DNA from: Diadophis punctatus similis
Lineage: Eukaryota > Chordata > Lepidosauria > Squamata > Dipsadidae
DNA: 64,000 nt
Direction of reading: 5' to 3'
Assembly: GCA_023053685.1 (NCBI GenBank)
Contig: JALIGW010000001.1
Location: 51,228,859 to 51,292,858 of the forward strand
In this document: piece after piece, positions 10,800 through 26,699 of the stretch
Layout: every line of letters starts with the position of its first letter
How positions within the stretch are numbered: position 1 is the first letter of the stretch
Notes under the pieces: model-generated
Database searches by the model: none
Seen by the model: the letters and a program-made list of their open reading frames with translations, nothing else
Told to the model about the DNA's origin: nothing
Position numbers and translations under genes: made by a program

Positions 10800-11905
10800 A
10801 ATTCAAGTGCTCTTATTGCCTGTTTCCCATGTTACTTGTACATACTACTTCTTTGACCATGTTCTTGATTGACTTGATACTCAGTGACACTGGCTGGCTA
10901 ATTCTAAAATATATGTTGCTCATCTAACTTTATGAAATATACTGACATGTAATTTATATGTTTTTCTCCCTATAGAGCCATTATTGGGAGCGTTCTGCTG
11001 TTGTGTAGAACTTTTCTATTTAAACCAAGGGTAGGCTTTAGGCATTGGTGGGTAGAATTGGCTATTATCTGTATTTCTCCTTTAATCTCACTCTTTACAT
11101 TCACATTTCTATTCAATATTTTTGTTGTGTATTTTAAAATTTTGTTCTGTAATTTGGGCATGATTCACACACACAAAAAGCAAGATAGAAATATATTAAA
11201 ATACCTTCTTGGCTCAACATTTATTAAGAGAGGAATATTAAAGGAAGTACAAGATTTCATGAAAGTGGTTTAATATTGTCAACCTTGGAAAAAAATATTA
11301 TATAGAAGTGCTCATTAAAATTGGGAAACTGCCAGCAACTGTGAATGTATGCTGTTTCATTTAATTTAGCAGCACCTGGAAATTAAAAGTGACATTATTT
11401 ATCTAGATAAAATTTATTTCAAAACAAAAAACTCATGGATTTTATTATGCCATTTCTTTGATTTATATATTGATAATTTAATTCAGTCGTTTCACAATTA
11501 TTTTATGCTGCATACATAATAATTATGTTTTGTCTTGAAGACAAATGCAGAACTGAATATGAATAGAGGGATGTAGTAGCTTCTTATTAGTACAGTTACA
11601 TGAAATATATAATTTTCTTATTTGCCAGTTATGCTAAACTTAATAAAATATTATATCCACATAAATCCAACTACTGCTAAAAATGAAACACAGCAGCAAC
11701 TTTCCTGCTTTATTATATAAGGGAGATTATATATAATATACAATTTGAATGAATATATCAATATCATGAGCTAATTTATGATTGGTAACAATTCTCAATA
11801 GTGAGAGAGAGTGAGGACACAGGGAGAGGTGATTGTCCTTAGGAATATACCAAGTCTCTAGAAAATACATGTCAATGAAAATGAGAAAGGTGTTGAATAA
11901 AGAAT
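10800..11905. other. Intergenic stretch, no gene seen
   Basis: AT-rich; the open frame at 11001-11273 has no recognisable motif. Confidence 0.55.
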
Positions 11906-11911
11906 AAAGGT

Positions 11912-11994
11912 GTAGGGTTTCCTGCCTAAGCAGGGGATTGGACTAGAAGACCTCCAAGGTCCCTTCCAACTCTATTATTCTATTCTATTCTACC
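11912..11994 (+). mobile_element. CR1-L3 3' tail
   Basis: gggtttcctgcctaagcagg, ggactagaagacctccaagg and the terminal ttattctattctattctac. This is the snake-type CR1 tail known to seed ATTCT microsatellites. Confidence 0.88.
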
Positions 11995-12699
11995 TTTAAT
12001 TTTAAATTCTTCTTCTGATCCTGGAGAAGTGCTAATTATTATAATTAATAGTCACTTATATCAACTATCTTCGAACTCTAAGCAGTCTTACAATACCTTT
12101 ATGAATGGAATGAATTCAGCTGTTGATGAAATTGTAGATGGTAATAGAATCTTAAAATTGTGAAAGGTTTAATTTCTATGATACTGATAGAAAGATATTG
12201 ATTTTCAGTAATGTGGTGTAATGTGGATATGTTTTAAGATTAAACAAGTACTTGTCAGAATGAATTTTGTGCCAGTTTGAATATTTAAGTTTATGCAAAA
12301 TGACGATACCACATCAAAATTCATTTTGACAAGTCTTTATACAGCACAGGGCTACATTAACTTAGGGGTGTACAGTTTACCACTTTTCTAAAAGTGGGGC
12401 TTACTGATTTCATTTCTTCATATAAAAGAAAAAGAAAGCGAACAAAACAAAATCCACAACACAAAAAATTAAAAGCAATTAAAAGTGGAAGCTTGTTTAA
12501 TATTGCTCTACCATCATCCTGAAAGGCATAATAATTTGAGTTACACATCTGAACTGATTGGAGTTACAGAACCATTATCTCCTTTTTTTGCATTTAACAA
12601 TATATACAATATAAAATAAATACATTTACACAAATGGACATTGTTTGGAGCACACATTATGATACACATCACAAAAATATACAGTTGATTGCTTTACAG
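11995..12699. other. Downstream flank or end of the ESRRG 3' UTR, no other gene seen
   Basis: AT-rich unique sequence; the minus-strand open frame at 12357-12548 shows no motif. Confidence 0.45.
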
Positions 12700-16096
<3,397 letters not shown>

Positions 16097-16341
16097 TCAG
16101 ACCTTTGCCTCCAGCATTTCCAAAAATAGTTTGTGCATGGGGACTTTGCCTTCCAATTTAATATTGTAGAAATGCTGCACAGCCTTGGTGGAGGTTTGCC
16201 TAAGTAACGGCAAAGTCATCAGCATCTTGCCAGCCCGGCGTGGATCTTCCATGTGCTGCCCAGCTTCATAATCCTGCAGTGCCTCATGTAAGACGTCTTG
16301 AAGTTTCTGGACAGCTTCAACATCTTCTATGTGCATAGAGT
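16097..16341 (-). CDS. ESRRG: Estrogen-related receptor gamma, last coding exon (C-terminal ligand-binding domain and helix 12)
   Basis: This exon encodes the last 81 residues of ERR-gamma, an orphan nuclear receptor that acts constitutively in the nucleus on ERR response elements and drives oxidative metabolism genes. On the minus strand a pyrimidine-rich acceptor ending in ttttatag is followed by ACTCTATGCAC. The first codon is completed by the G that ends the upstream exon, giving the junction N-S-D-S-M. The stop TGA is at 16099-16097. Visible features are [10 protein letters not shown] near the start, the [11 protein letters not shown] segment, [10 protein letters not shown], and the terminal helix-12/AF-2 segment [10 protein letters not shown]. 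Counting back from the last Val as human residue 458 puts Phe at 435, a known ligand-pocket residue. ESRRA and ESRRB are the alternatives, but the C-terminal wording fits ESRRG best as I know the family. There is no frameshift or internal stop. Confidence 0.96.
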
Positions 16342-16694
16342 CTATAAAACAAACAAGAGTTATAGCAGTTTATCATGCCAGAAAGGAGGATTACAGTGCC
16401 AGAGCGCCTTTCTATTACTTGAATTGTATAACCCCACTTTCAAAAAGCTGTAATTTACATGGATTTAACTACCATTCGCTGAGCTCCTTTACATATGAAA
16501 ATTAAATAAACTACGTATTACCATATTCATCCTCTGAAAAAGAAGATCTTTGGTGTACTTACAATCATATGATTACTGCCTTTTCATATATCTTGTTTAT
16601 ACAACTTAAGATATAACTTTGAAATCTGCAGGGATAGTTTTAAAAAATTATTTCATAGAAATGCAGAAAACTCAGAACAGTAGAATGGTTTTCC

Positions 16695-16770
16695 ACAAGT
16701 ATATTTCCAAGAAATTGTAACTGCAGTTCCCATGTTGGCTGGGAATTCTAGGAGTTGCAATCCATCATGC
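16695..16770. mobile_element. Degraded MITE fragment
   Basis: gttggctgggaattctagga and gttgcaatccatcatgccta resemble an arm of the 'aactcccagaattcc' palindromic MITEs. No ends or duplication are visible. Confidence 0.4.
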
Positions 16771-16792
16771 CTAGAAAGTCCATTGTTTTGGG

Positions 16793-16965
16793 AATATTAT
16801 ATGAAAGCTTGCCTTCAGAAGTTGTGGGTGCTCCATCACTGAAGGCTTTCGAAAAGAGACTGGACAACCATTTGTCTGAAATGATATAGGATTTCCTGCT
16901 GGAGCAGGGGGTTGGACTAGAAGACCTCTCAGGTCTTTTCCAACTCTATTATTCTATGTTCTATC
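16793..16965 (+). mobile_element. CR1-L3 3' end in the ESRRG intron
   Basis: gcttgccttcagaagttgtg, then actggacaaccatttgtctg, then ggttggactagaagacctct and an ATTCT-like end. It is antisense to ESRRG. Confidence 0.88.
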
Positions 16966-18134
16966 ATCTAACACTTAGGGCATAGGAAGCTGCAAACAAG
17001 TGACCTTAAAAATATCTATGGAACTTTGATCTTAAACCTGTATCCCTTGTGGCCATATTGGAGGTTCTATTAAAAAATTATATGATCAAAATTACTTCAT
17101 TAAAGGTTTCTAACAGAATTAAGGAATTAAAAATTAAATTGTTACACATAATAGTGTCTTATGGGGATTCTGTACATTTAATAATTAATCTGTAACCATT
17201 ACTTTTAAAATTTAAAAAGATATTTAACAATTGAATGTTAAAAGTTCTCATCCAGAGCAGTAAAGTAAAAGACTACAATTAGGATAAGCCTTGTTATATA
17301 TTAGAAACTCCCGGGAAGCAGGAAATAAATCACTATTTCTTACAACAGAGAGAATGCTATTTAACTTCTTCATAAATGATCTTGAGTTAGGAGGTCAATG
17401 GTGAAGTAGCTAAGTTTGCTGATGGCACCAAAATACTCAGGATGGATTAGAAATCAGAAAAGCTTACACAAAGTAATATCTAAATTTGGAGAACAGGCAG
17501 CAAAATGGCAATTAACTTTCAACCTAAGGGTAAAATGATGGCCACTGAGATTAAATAAAAAGACTAAGTATGTAGGAAAAACTGACACAGTAGGATTTTA
17601 GATTGTCACATATCAATTTTCACCTAATGTGGATAATTAATAAATATGTTTGACCTGGAGGTGGAAAAGGTAGGATGAAAGTTTATTGAATTCGCAGATG
17701 AATTTGATAGCCTGAATAACATCCCACTTCTAATTCTATGACTCTCTAAGAACTTCATGCAATAAGTAATTAATTCGTGGAATTTGCTGCTAGATGTGAT
17801 AATGGGATTAAAAAATGATTCAGTGACTAAGTCATGATAACCATACTGAATCTTTAAAGTATATCAAGTTGTTGCTGAATATCAGTTTTTGAATACGACC
17901 GAGATAGTGAAACAACAACTGGCTACTCTGAAAAATATAATGCTGGGATCATCTGATTTTACAAGAGACATCAAATGTGATAAGGCATTTTTCCAAGTAG
18001 TTTATTTTACTGGCTGTGTGTTATGATAAGAATAGGTCAAAAATAGCCACTGTGATGCGGTGGTTAAAGTACTCTCTCCATTTGCAGGACCCATCTATTT
18101 GGCATCATCATCCAGCCCACTTCAGCCTTTAGAG

Positions 18135-18371
18135 CAGTGGTTCTCAACCTTCCTAATGCCGTGCCCCCCCCCGCTGCCGCGCCCGCCGCCGCGCCCCCGC
18201 CCTGGCACCGCCATTTGAGTTCTTTTACTCTCTGTGCATGCGCAAAGCATTCTGCGCCTGCACAGAGGGTAAAAGAATCCAAATGGCGGTGTCCAGGTGA
18301 AGTTTCCCGACCCCTCTGAAAGGGTCATTCGACCCCCAAAGGGGTCGCGACCCCCAGGTTGAGAACCGCTG
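18135..18371. mobile_element. SPIN-like non-autonomous hAT element
   Basis: TIRs cagtggttctcaaccttcct and aggttgagaaccgctg, with the diagnostic inner motif aaaggggtcgcgacccccag. The 8-bp duplication is ctttagag/ctttacag (18127-18134 and 18372-18379). These ends match the SPIN/OC1-type hAT families known for horizontal spread among tetrapods. 237 bp, no transposase. Confidence 0.85.
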
Positions 18372-18479
18372 CTTTACAGTACCTCAGAAACTTAAGGGTT
18401 TTATGAAACTCCTTGTCACATTTCACACAGAATATGTATGGGAGATCTCCCATATTCACCACTGTTCCAAATATTTAAG

Positions 18480-19215
18480 CTTTAAGACATTCCGTGGGAT
18501 GAGAATCCAGAGAATAGCTTCCTGAGTTGAATGTATAGAAATGAAGATTCTATGGAGAAGACAATCAGCAACATGTCCAGGACTTAAGCCGTTTACAGCT
18601 TTATCAGTCTACTTTATTACCACCACTTTGAATTGGGCCCAGAAATGAATAAGTAGCGCAAATACTGAAGCACTGTTGTAATTCCTTCTGAAATGGTTGT
18701 CCTGTATCAGGAATAGAGGTGGGTTCCTCCCGGTTCTGACCGGTTCTATAGAACCGGTAGTAACCCGGTGGTGACATCATGGATCCGGTTCTGTCAGTGC
18801 CGGTCCGTGGCCACCACCATCTTTTTTTTGGCTTTTTTTGGCTATTTTTGCTGGTTTTTGCTTCTGTGCATGCGCAGAAGCCAAGTTTTCGGCACTTTCT
18901 GGCTGCCATCTTTTTTGGGGGAGGTTGCTATTTTTTGCTGGTTTTTGCTTCTGCGCATGCGCAGAAGCCGAGTTTTCGGCACTGTGCATGTGCGCACATG
19001 CAGTGCATGCACATCCGAGCAGCGCGGCCACGCGGCACAGGAGGAAGTGAACCGGCGGCGAGGTAAGTTAGATCCCACCCCTGATCAGGAAGCAAGCAAG
19101 CTGACACATTCTGCAGTAACTGAAGTTTTTGAGTCATCTTTAAATGCAGCCGCAAGTAGAATACATTGCAATAACCCAATTTGGAGCTAATAAGGACATA
19201 AATTACTGACATGGC
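18480..19215 (-). mobile_element. L2/CR1-type LINE fragment, split by a hAT MITE
   Basis: The minus strand at 19092-19215 encodes ISSKLGYCNVFYLRLHLKMT then KLQLLQN, the conserved LINE ORF2 region before the L-HWLP motif. Below the hAT element (18480-18705) the LINE continues with a GPIQ- and KAVNGLSPGH-like reading. Many stops; it is a pseudogene. It has the same orientation as ESRRG. The low-coordinate limit is approximate. Confidence 0.65.
18714..19083. mobile_element. Non-autonomous hAT element with internal duplication
   Basis: Perfect 8-bp duplication atcaggaa (18706-18713 and 19084-19091). Left end tagaggtgggttcctcccgg, right end agatcccacccctg. The interior has two copies of a segment of about 70 bp containing tgctggtttttgcttctg and gcatgcgcagaagcc. 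It is inserted in a minus-strand LINE. Open frames are artefacts. Confidence 0.92.
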
Positions 19216-20878
19216 CCTTTGCACAATGGCCACAAACAGGGCAAAGGCTCCTGTAATACCAGGAGAAGCCATGTATCCTGGCGAAACCCCAGACTGTGGG
19301 CCTGTTCCTTCATGCAAAATTTAACCTCATTAGAGCTAATACTGGTGTTAACAATCAAATTTTTTCAACCCCCTCCCCCCCAAAAAACCTATATATTTGG
19401 CATCCAATCTCATATAATCTCCAAACACCAGGTAAGAGTAACTGCAGCATCTTCAGTACATTTACAGGTACAACTGGGGCATGGTAACTTCTCATGAACT
19501 GTTGGGTGATTTCTGTGAGTGGCTTCATGATCTCTCCCGATGGTTTAGATGCTAAAGGACATGGAAGGGTGGGTGGGGAGAGATTGTGTTCTGTGACACC
19601 ACATAGATGAAGTTGCCAAGGACCTGAATGTTTTCCTCTATGATTACCAAGTAAAATCACCTGCTCAAAAAAAAAAGGAACCTCCCATCCCAGAGATAGT
19701 CCTGGTTGATATTACTGAGAGCTCTAATAGGACTTGGAGGGATGTATTTGCCACAACCAGGTCCCCACCACCACCACAAAAAAGTTATCCACTATAGAGA
19801 CCAATGATGTTTCTATCTACAATCTATAATAAGTAATCTGACTAAAATTTGTTGCAATATTTTGCCCAATTCAAGCTTCTATGTAATTGGTATTCCCACT
19901 GCCTAAAATCTTTTCAAATAGGAAGACTAAAATTCAGATATAAATTGTTCAATAGAGCCAGATCCAAGCTTTCTTAATCTCAGATTAAGTTGGGATTAAG
20001 AGTTGCTTTCAGAGGCATTTGAGATTAAATCACAACTGATTACCCAAACAATTATTTGCATTAGAAAATAGTGCATATGTACAGATGTGTCAACAGGCTG
20101 CATCTCAAAGATCACAGAAAGTTCAGTATAATTGACAGGCTGTCTTTTCTTGGCTGCCCATTCTGGTTGGAATGATCTATCCTGTTCTATTCTAATGACA
20201 TCATACAAGTAAACACAGAAGCAAGGACAAGCAAAAGATCGTGGTCACATCACAGTCACAGTGATAGTTCAGTGTAAAAACTAAAAAGCAAAGGTAGAGA
20301 CAAAGGTAGAGAACTGGAGACAGTGTAAATACTGCAAATAAAAACAGGGCAAAGAAATTAAGCAACAGTAGCAGACTGTGAGTAATCATCATAAGTCAAA
20401 GATCCAAGGGTTTAGACATGAAGAAGTTTAGCGATTAGAAAATGTTAGAGTTGTTATAGCTGCAGTTCAGCATTGGTCTGTCCCCAACTAAAGACAAGCA
20501 ATAATGGATTTACAAGAGCCGTATACACTCTATTATATTGGCCAGTATTGTTAATAGACCTCACAATGGTCCATCAAAATTATCTTTTGAACTTTGCCTC
20601 AGACGGCTGAAGTGGAGTTTCAACAAAGTGGCTGAAGAAAAAAAGTGTCTGCTACATATAAGGAATGCTCTAAAGTGGTCATTGAATAGTTTACTCACAT
20701 AAGAGTCATAAACAAAATCTGCTACTTGTTATAGATGGGTAAAACTAAGGCAACTGATTGTTAAAAAGTCTCCAGTGTGTGTATGCTTGTAGTAACATGA
20801 GAAGAAGAAAAAAAAAAGCACTTTCCCAGAGCCTGAATCTAAGCAACCTAAATCTAGGGAGAGGTAGCTTGCTTAGAT

Positions 20879-21062
20879 CAGGGGTCCCCAATCCCCAGTC
20901 CATGACCCCGTACCGTGCTACAGCCAGTTTGGAACTGGGCCACGGAAGCATGCACATGAACCTCCATTTGTGCGAGTGGCAGGCACGCATGTGCTTGCCA
21001 CTGGCATAAAACTATCCTCCCCCACCGCAGGTCTGCCAAGCCTGAAAGGTTGGGCACTGCTG
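20879..21062. mobile_element. Non-autonomous hAT element (Charlie-like ends)
   Basis: Left end caggggtccccaatccccag, right end aaaggttgggcactgctg, perfect 8-bp duplication gcttagat (20871-20878 and 21063-21070). 184 bp. Confidence 0.9.
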
Positions 21063-21212
21063 GCTTAGATTTCCTTAGTCCAGTGCCACTAGTTAACCTC
21101 TTCAATGTTTGCCTGTATTATAACTGCTCACCCCTATCTCCATATCCCCTCTTCTCCAAATATGGAGTCTTTAGATTATTTTTCCACTTCCTTACGCCAG
21201 GTAAATCTATAG

Positions 21213-21358
21213 CAGGGGTGGCCAAACTATGGTTCTTTGAGGACCTGTGGACTTCAACTCCCAGAATTCCTGAGCCAGCCATGCATGCATGGCTAGCTCA
21301 GGAATTCTGGGAGTTGAAGTGCACAGGTCCTCAAAGAACCATAGTTTGGCCACCCCTG
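21213..21358. mobile_element. Palindromic hAT-type MITE, TIR family B
   Basis: Hairpin of 146 bp from caggggtggccaaactatgg to its inverted copy ending ggccacccctg, centred on catgcatgcatg. Perfect 8-bp duplication atctatag (21205-21212 and 21359-21366). The arms contain ggacttcaactcccagaatt, shared with family A. Confidence 0.94.
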
Positions 21359-23049
21359 ATCTATAGCATTCCAAGATGTTGCTTTCATAAAATCCTAAGC
21401 CTCTCCTTTTTAGTGTTCCAGTAAGGAGCAGCACTTTAAAGGGTTCAGTCAGTAGGGAAAGATACTATAGATTAGGTGAGCAGAAAGAGTTAGTAATTCC
21501 GTGGCAGTTCAGCTGATTGGGACACAAAGTCTTTTAAAAAGCCTCTAGCCTAAAAGTACAAATGTCTGTTTCTTGATGAAATAATTAAAAGCAAACAAAC
21601 CTGTGAACCTACAGTCTTCCATTTGGCATTTCCCAATCAATACATGGGAACACTTAGTAAAAGCACTGCGACAGAGAGAACACCTTTTATTACACAGCAG
21701 AGTTCACCTGCCTGAAGTAATTGCTACATACATGCTTTAGAAAATATTCAGAGGTGGGTTTTTTTTTCTCCCCACCCTCTCTTTCTGTGAGCAAGCAGAG
21801 CACTCACTGATGCATTGGAACTTCTTTTTCCATTTAGCATTTTAAGTACCTAATTAGAAACCCGACATATGAACCAAAGAACACACCAAGTTGTTTTAGG
21901 TTATACAAAACCATCAATTATGATTATTACCAGTGATATATTAAGAGTATCAGGTGATAGTTTTTGCTAATATCTTCCCTTTTATCAAAATAAGATTAAT
22001 TGGAGATGGTATGAGGCAAAATGTTTATTTTTGAGTCTCTCAGAAACGTAATAGGAATTCCTATTTTTGGAGGCTACATGAAAAAGCAGCAAGATTTTGG
22101 GTTTTTTTGCCTGAATCCAGGACTTTCAGTATTCTGTTTCAAGAGTCTGCAACTAGGCTCTTGGATATCCTAGGTTTACACTCAATTCAAGAATCGAAAA
22201 ATTGGGTTCAGGATAAGTGAAACCATTAGAATAACATCTGGATCTCTTTATTTTCCAAATCAGAGCTACATTTTGGCTTTTCAGACATCCCTTAGTTCTC
22301 TTTTAAGTCTTTTTATTTCAAGTTCCTATGAATTGGGACTATAATTCTGGTGATGTTTTGTTCACTTTATCTTGTTTTATCTGTTTACGCATGGGTACAA
22401 TGCAGAGGAAGGGGAGGCAGGAAGGTTACTGTTAAATCAGTTCACTGATTTAGAGCACAAAAGAGCATTAATTATTATTGAATCAAGCCAGATGTTTATG
22501 CTAAGCTGATGATTTCAGTGAATGTCATTTTAAATCTCTGCAGGTCAGAGTAAAATACTGTCTCAGTCATTTCCAAATATGCGAAGATTTGCCGTCATTC
22601 AAAATGCTTTTAAAATGTGTCTTTTTATACAAACTGTGCATGGTTTCTGACTTATCTATTTTATCAGTAAACATAATGAATTATGACAATTAAATGAACA
22701 CCTCATAATATTTTATAACTTTAATTTGGGGAAAGCTTATCCAAATAAAATGAGAATCTGAGATGACCACTAGAATGTGTATTATGACAACAGCTGCTTT
22801 CACTTACGTCAATTGATTAAGGCATTTATATTTCTTATGGATATTTTTTATTCTTCATTTTTGTTTGTTTTTCAATTAAAAACTCTAATTAGAATGCAAA
22901 ATGCTAGATCCCATTATGACGACAAATCGGAAAGTACAATTTCATTGTTGAAAACAGTTTTGCTCCTATCAATCTGAAGATTCATGTGTCAATATTGTAG
23001 ATGAACTGTTAATTACAAAATCAATTAAAAATTATTTCTAAAAACAGTC

Positions 23050-23530
23050 ACGCATCCTGGCTCTCGTGGGGACAATTTGGGCAGAAGGCCTCATCTCACT
23101 AGGACCGCACCAAATCACAAGTCATCATCCACAAGTAAGCAAAAGCAATCTGGTTTTTCATTTTTCAGCGCGGCTGAGCCCAGCCAGAGATTGATCGTCA
23201 CATATGGCCCCAGAAAACAAACTGTCAATACCTTGAAAGCTGCAGAATTTGAACAAATAGCCATCCGCCCATTCAAGCCACTCATTGCATCCCATTTAAC
23301 AGATTTTATTGACAGTTTCCTTCTTGTAATTAAAGGGAAAACTACTGGCCAGCAACCAAGATAAAGTTCAAAGATAGGGTCAAAACAAAAGCAGATGGAG
23401 GGGCACGGTGTGACTGTCAATGGTACATAGCATCAGAGCATGTTATCGACACACAGGTATCTAATGATCGGCACGTCATTAAAGAGGGATCTATCATGAA
23501 CTTTATGCAAATGCTAAGAGGGACTTAAGA
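23050..23530. promoter_or_regulatory. Candidate conserved non-coding element in the ESRRG intron
   Basis: Unique block with balanced base composition in an AT-rich setting, 0.7 kb from the splice donor of the 24.2-kb exon. It contains an octamer ATGCAAAT at 23505-23512 and many short homeodomain-like motifs. Conservation is only inferred; the open frame at 23077-23364 shows no protein motif. Confidence 0.3.
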
Positions 23531-24199
23531 CCACAATAAAGTGTTAGAGAGGCACAAAGGAAAAAAACAACAAAGAACAAACGATTTTTCACTTATCAAA
23601 CACTGGCTCACTGTTTCAGTACTTTTAAATTCAAATGCAGAGCAGAATCCTTTCTTGAATTCTTGGCCCCCTTCTGAACAAGTTACATTAGGCATTTAAC
23701 CAACTAGCATAAAACAGTCAAATTTGTACAGTTTCTACAAGGTTAAAACATGACTTGCTCCCTTCTCTAATAAAACCAGAGTTCACCTTCGGTATTGAGT
23801 TCACAGTGTTTAGTAGCTAGATTGAAGTAGATCATATATTGCATTTAGTCATGGGCCCTTCCATTCTAGTGGGTTTTAGCAGACTGATTAGATTTATCTG
23901 GATTATGAAATGGATTTAAGCAGAATGACATTTATGTTTATTGAAAAGCATCTTTGCAGTTAATACTGCCTGAATTTTACGGCATCTTTTAACCAAATTG
24001 GAAACTCAGCATAAACAAATATTTATAATCACAGATCTTCCCTTAATTTGAGCTACCTTGTTCCTAGCCATTCAGCACTATTCTGCAGTAGTATGATTAA
24101 GAATTTCTTATTCTTAGACAGTCGTATTTAGAAACTGTCATGCAGAAGGTATTAGAGGAAGGGGGAAAATGACATGAGCCATCATGCCAATCTGCCAAC

Positions 24200-24469
24200 C
24201 TGAATTAGCAAGCGCGATAGCTTTGAGGGTGACAAACTCTTCTTTCTCCAGCTTCATGCTCTTGTATTTTTTTACCAGTTGCAGGATGGCATTGTTGAGG
24301 TCAAGAAGGCCTGCTAATTTAGACTGGTCTTCATCCATAATATAGTCTTCAGCATAGACAAGCTCATCCTCAAAGGAAAGTGATCGGTACACTACGCCCA
24401 GAATTAAAATCTCCATCCAAGCACTCTGCAGAAGGCTCATCTGGTCAGCAAGCGATAAAGTGGAAAATC
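24200..24469 (-). CDS. ESRRG: Estrogen-related receptor gamma, penultimate coding exon (central ligand-binding domain)
   Basis: This 270-nt internal exon encodes residues 288-377 in human numbering. On the minus strand the acceptor is ccttcccggtttag|GATTTTCC and the donor is GCTAATTCAG|gttggc. Both junctions are phase 1 and match the last exon. The start [20 protein letters not shown] is the nuclear-receptor signature region (helices 3-5). Known ERR-gamma pocket residues fall where expected: Leu309, Arg316, Tyr326 and Asn346. The exon ends in the helix 7-9 segment with [18 protein letters not shown]. One difference from the mammalian protein as I remember it is Glu at 328 (YAED rather than YADD), a conservative change. 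The open frame runs past both splice sites only by chance. The remaining domains (N-terminus, zinc-finger DNA-binding domain, first part of the LBD) must lie beyond 24.5 kb and were not found in the window. Confidence 0.96.
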
Positions 24470-25222
24470 CTAAACCGGGAAGGAAAGTACACAGAAACAT
24501 AATTAAAATTGTACTGGGCCCTCATAATTCTGCATTGTAACTTTACCCTTGTGCTTGTTTTTATTATGTAAGTCAGCAATATGTATTTACAGATTCTGCC
24601 CTCTCAGATCTCTCATATCAGCAGACATAAAATAGTTTAAACAAAAGCACTTCAGATAAAAACAATTCAGTATATCTTGGGCTTATTTTAGTTTTAGGTA
24701 GAGAAGCCTGTTGTATTTTATTCAGTATTTAAGAATGCATTTCTTCAAATAAATTGTTGAGACTTGTTACCCAGATTCAGTAGCATCTAATACGGCCTAT
24801 ATCAAATCTGGAAACAATAACTGTCATGGCTGAAAGAGAAAGAATAAAAGGTATGACAGCGCCTGTAATCTTATCTACACTGTTACTTACCACAGAGTAA
24901 GCCTCACTGAATTCAGTTACTTCTGCATAGCCGTCATACCATATTTTAAAGATTTCAAGGTCTGCCTCCTTTGAAGGCAGAGTGCGTTTTTAAACAAAAA
25001 TGGGAGAAAAATCATTTTAAAGGAGAGGTAATTTGATACCTTAATAGAATTAAGTGATGATCACAACAACCAAGCAAAGTGCTTTTTGAACTTCAACCTC
25101 AGTAAGACCTACCCTTTCCAGAAAAGACGCTAATTACTTCTATAATAGCTTCTGCCTCCACCACACTGCTCAAATAACAGAATGGCACATTAAAGTGCCA
25201 AGTGAATAGTAATCACACCATC

Positions 25223-26229
<1,007 letters not shown>

Positions 26230-26680
26230 AGGCTCATTCTCCCTCCCAGACACTGCTGTTAGTAAATAGATTTACACATTCTCCAATCTCCACACATCTT
26301 TCTGCCGAATAATTAAAAGCAGGGATGATTAGTTTATTGAGTGGAAGGAGGAACTTTTTTATTGAGGTCCGTCCATGATTTTTATCAGGGCCAGCACTTT
26401 TACGGTTGTCATGAGGGTGCAGGCATCCAATTTTTCTTATCTGCCTGATTAATACAAACGCTGTTTCAGGACGCATTAATTAACAGATACAAATCTACGT
26501 TCTCATGGAAGGATCAATACAGAGAAGAAAAGAGGCATCAATGTGAATTTAGTGCTGATGATGGAGAAGGCACTCTATTGACATTTACGTGCATGGAAAC
26601 TTTAAAGTCAGGAGAGCCCTTTGTCCCTACGATTTACAAAGTAACAGTGCTTTTTAACTATAACCATGTTTCACACACTT
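26230..26680. promoter_or_regulatory. Candidate conserved non-coding element
   Basis: Repeat-free block with several homeodomain-type cores (gcattaattaacag, ctgattaatacaaac, gatgattag) and moderate GC. No open frame of note. Inferred from composition only. Confidence 0.3.
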
Positions 26681-26699
26681 CAGGGGCATTTAATTAAGC

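Larger units (their letters stand above)
16342..24199 (-). other. ESRRG: ESRRG intron between the last two coding exons
   Basis: This 7858-bp intron is bounded by a gt donor (24199-24198) and an ag acceptor (16343-16342) on the minus strand. It carries a CR1 tail, a SPIN-like hAT element, an L2-type LINE split by a hAT MITE, another hAT MITE, a palindromic MITE and a unique candidate conserved block near 23.05-23.53 kb. The remaining parts (16966-18134, 19216-20878, 21367-23040) show no gene and no repeat I recognise. Confidence 0.9.

Noticed and set aside
10577..10806. Repetitive Leu/Phe/Ile/Tyr frames on the minus strand.
   Set aside because: Translation of the TAAA microsatellite.
18050..18120. 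gatgcggtggttaaagta looked like a tRNA-SINE head.
   Set aside because: No B box or SINE body follows before the SPIN-like element starts.
18768..19317. Cluster of six overlapping open frames.
   Set aside because: Explained by the internally duplicated hAT element and an antisense LINE fragment.
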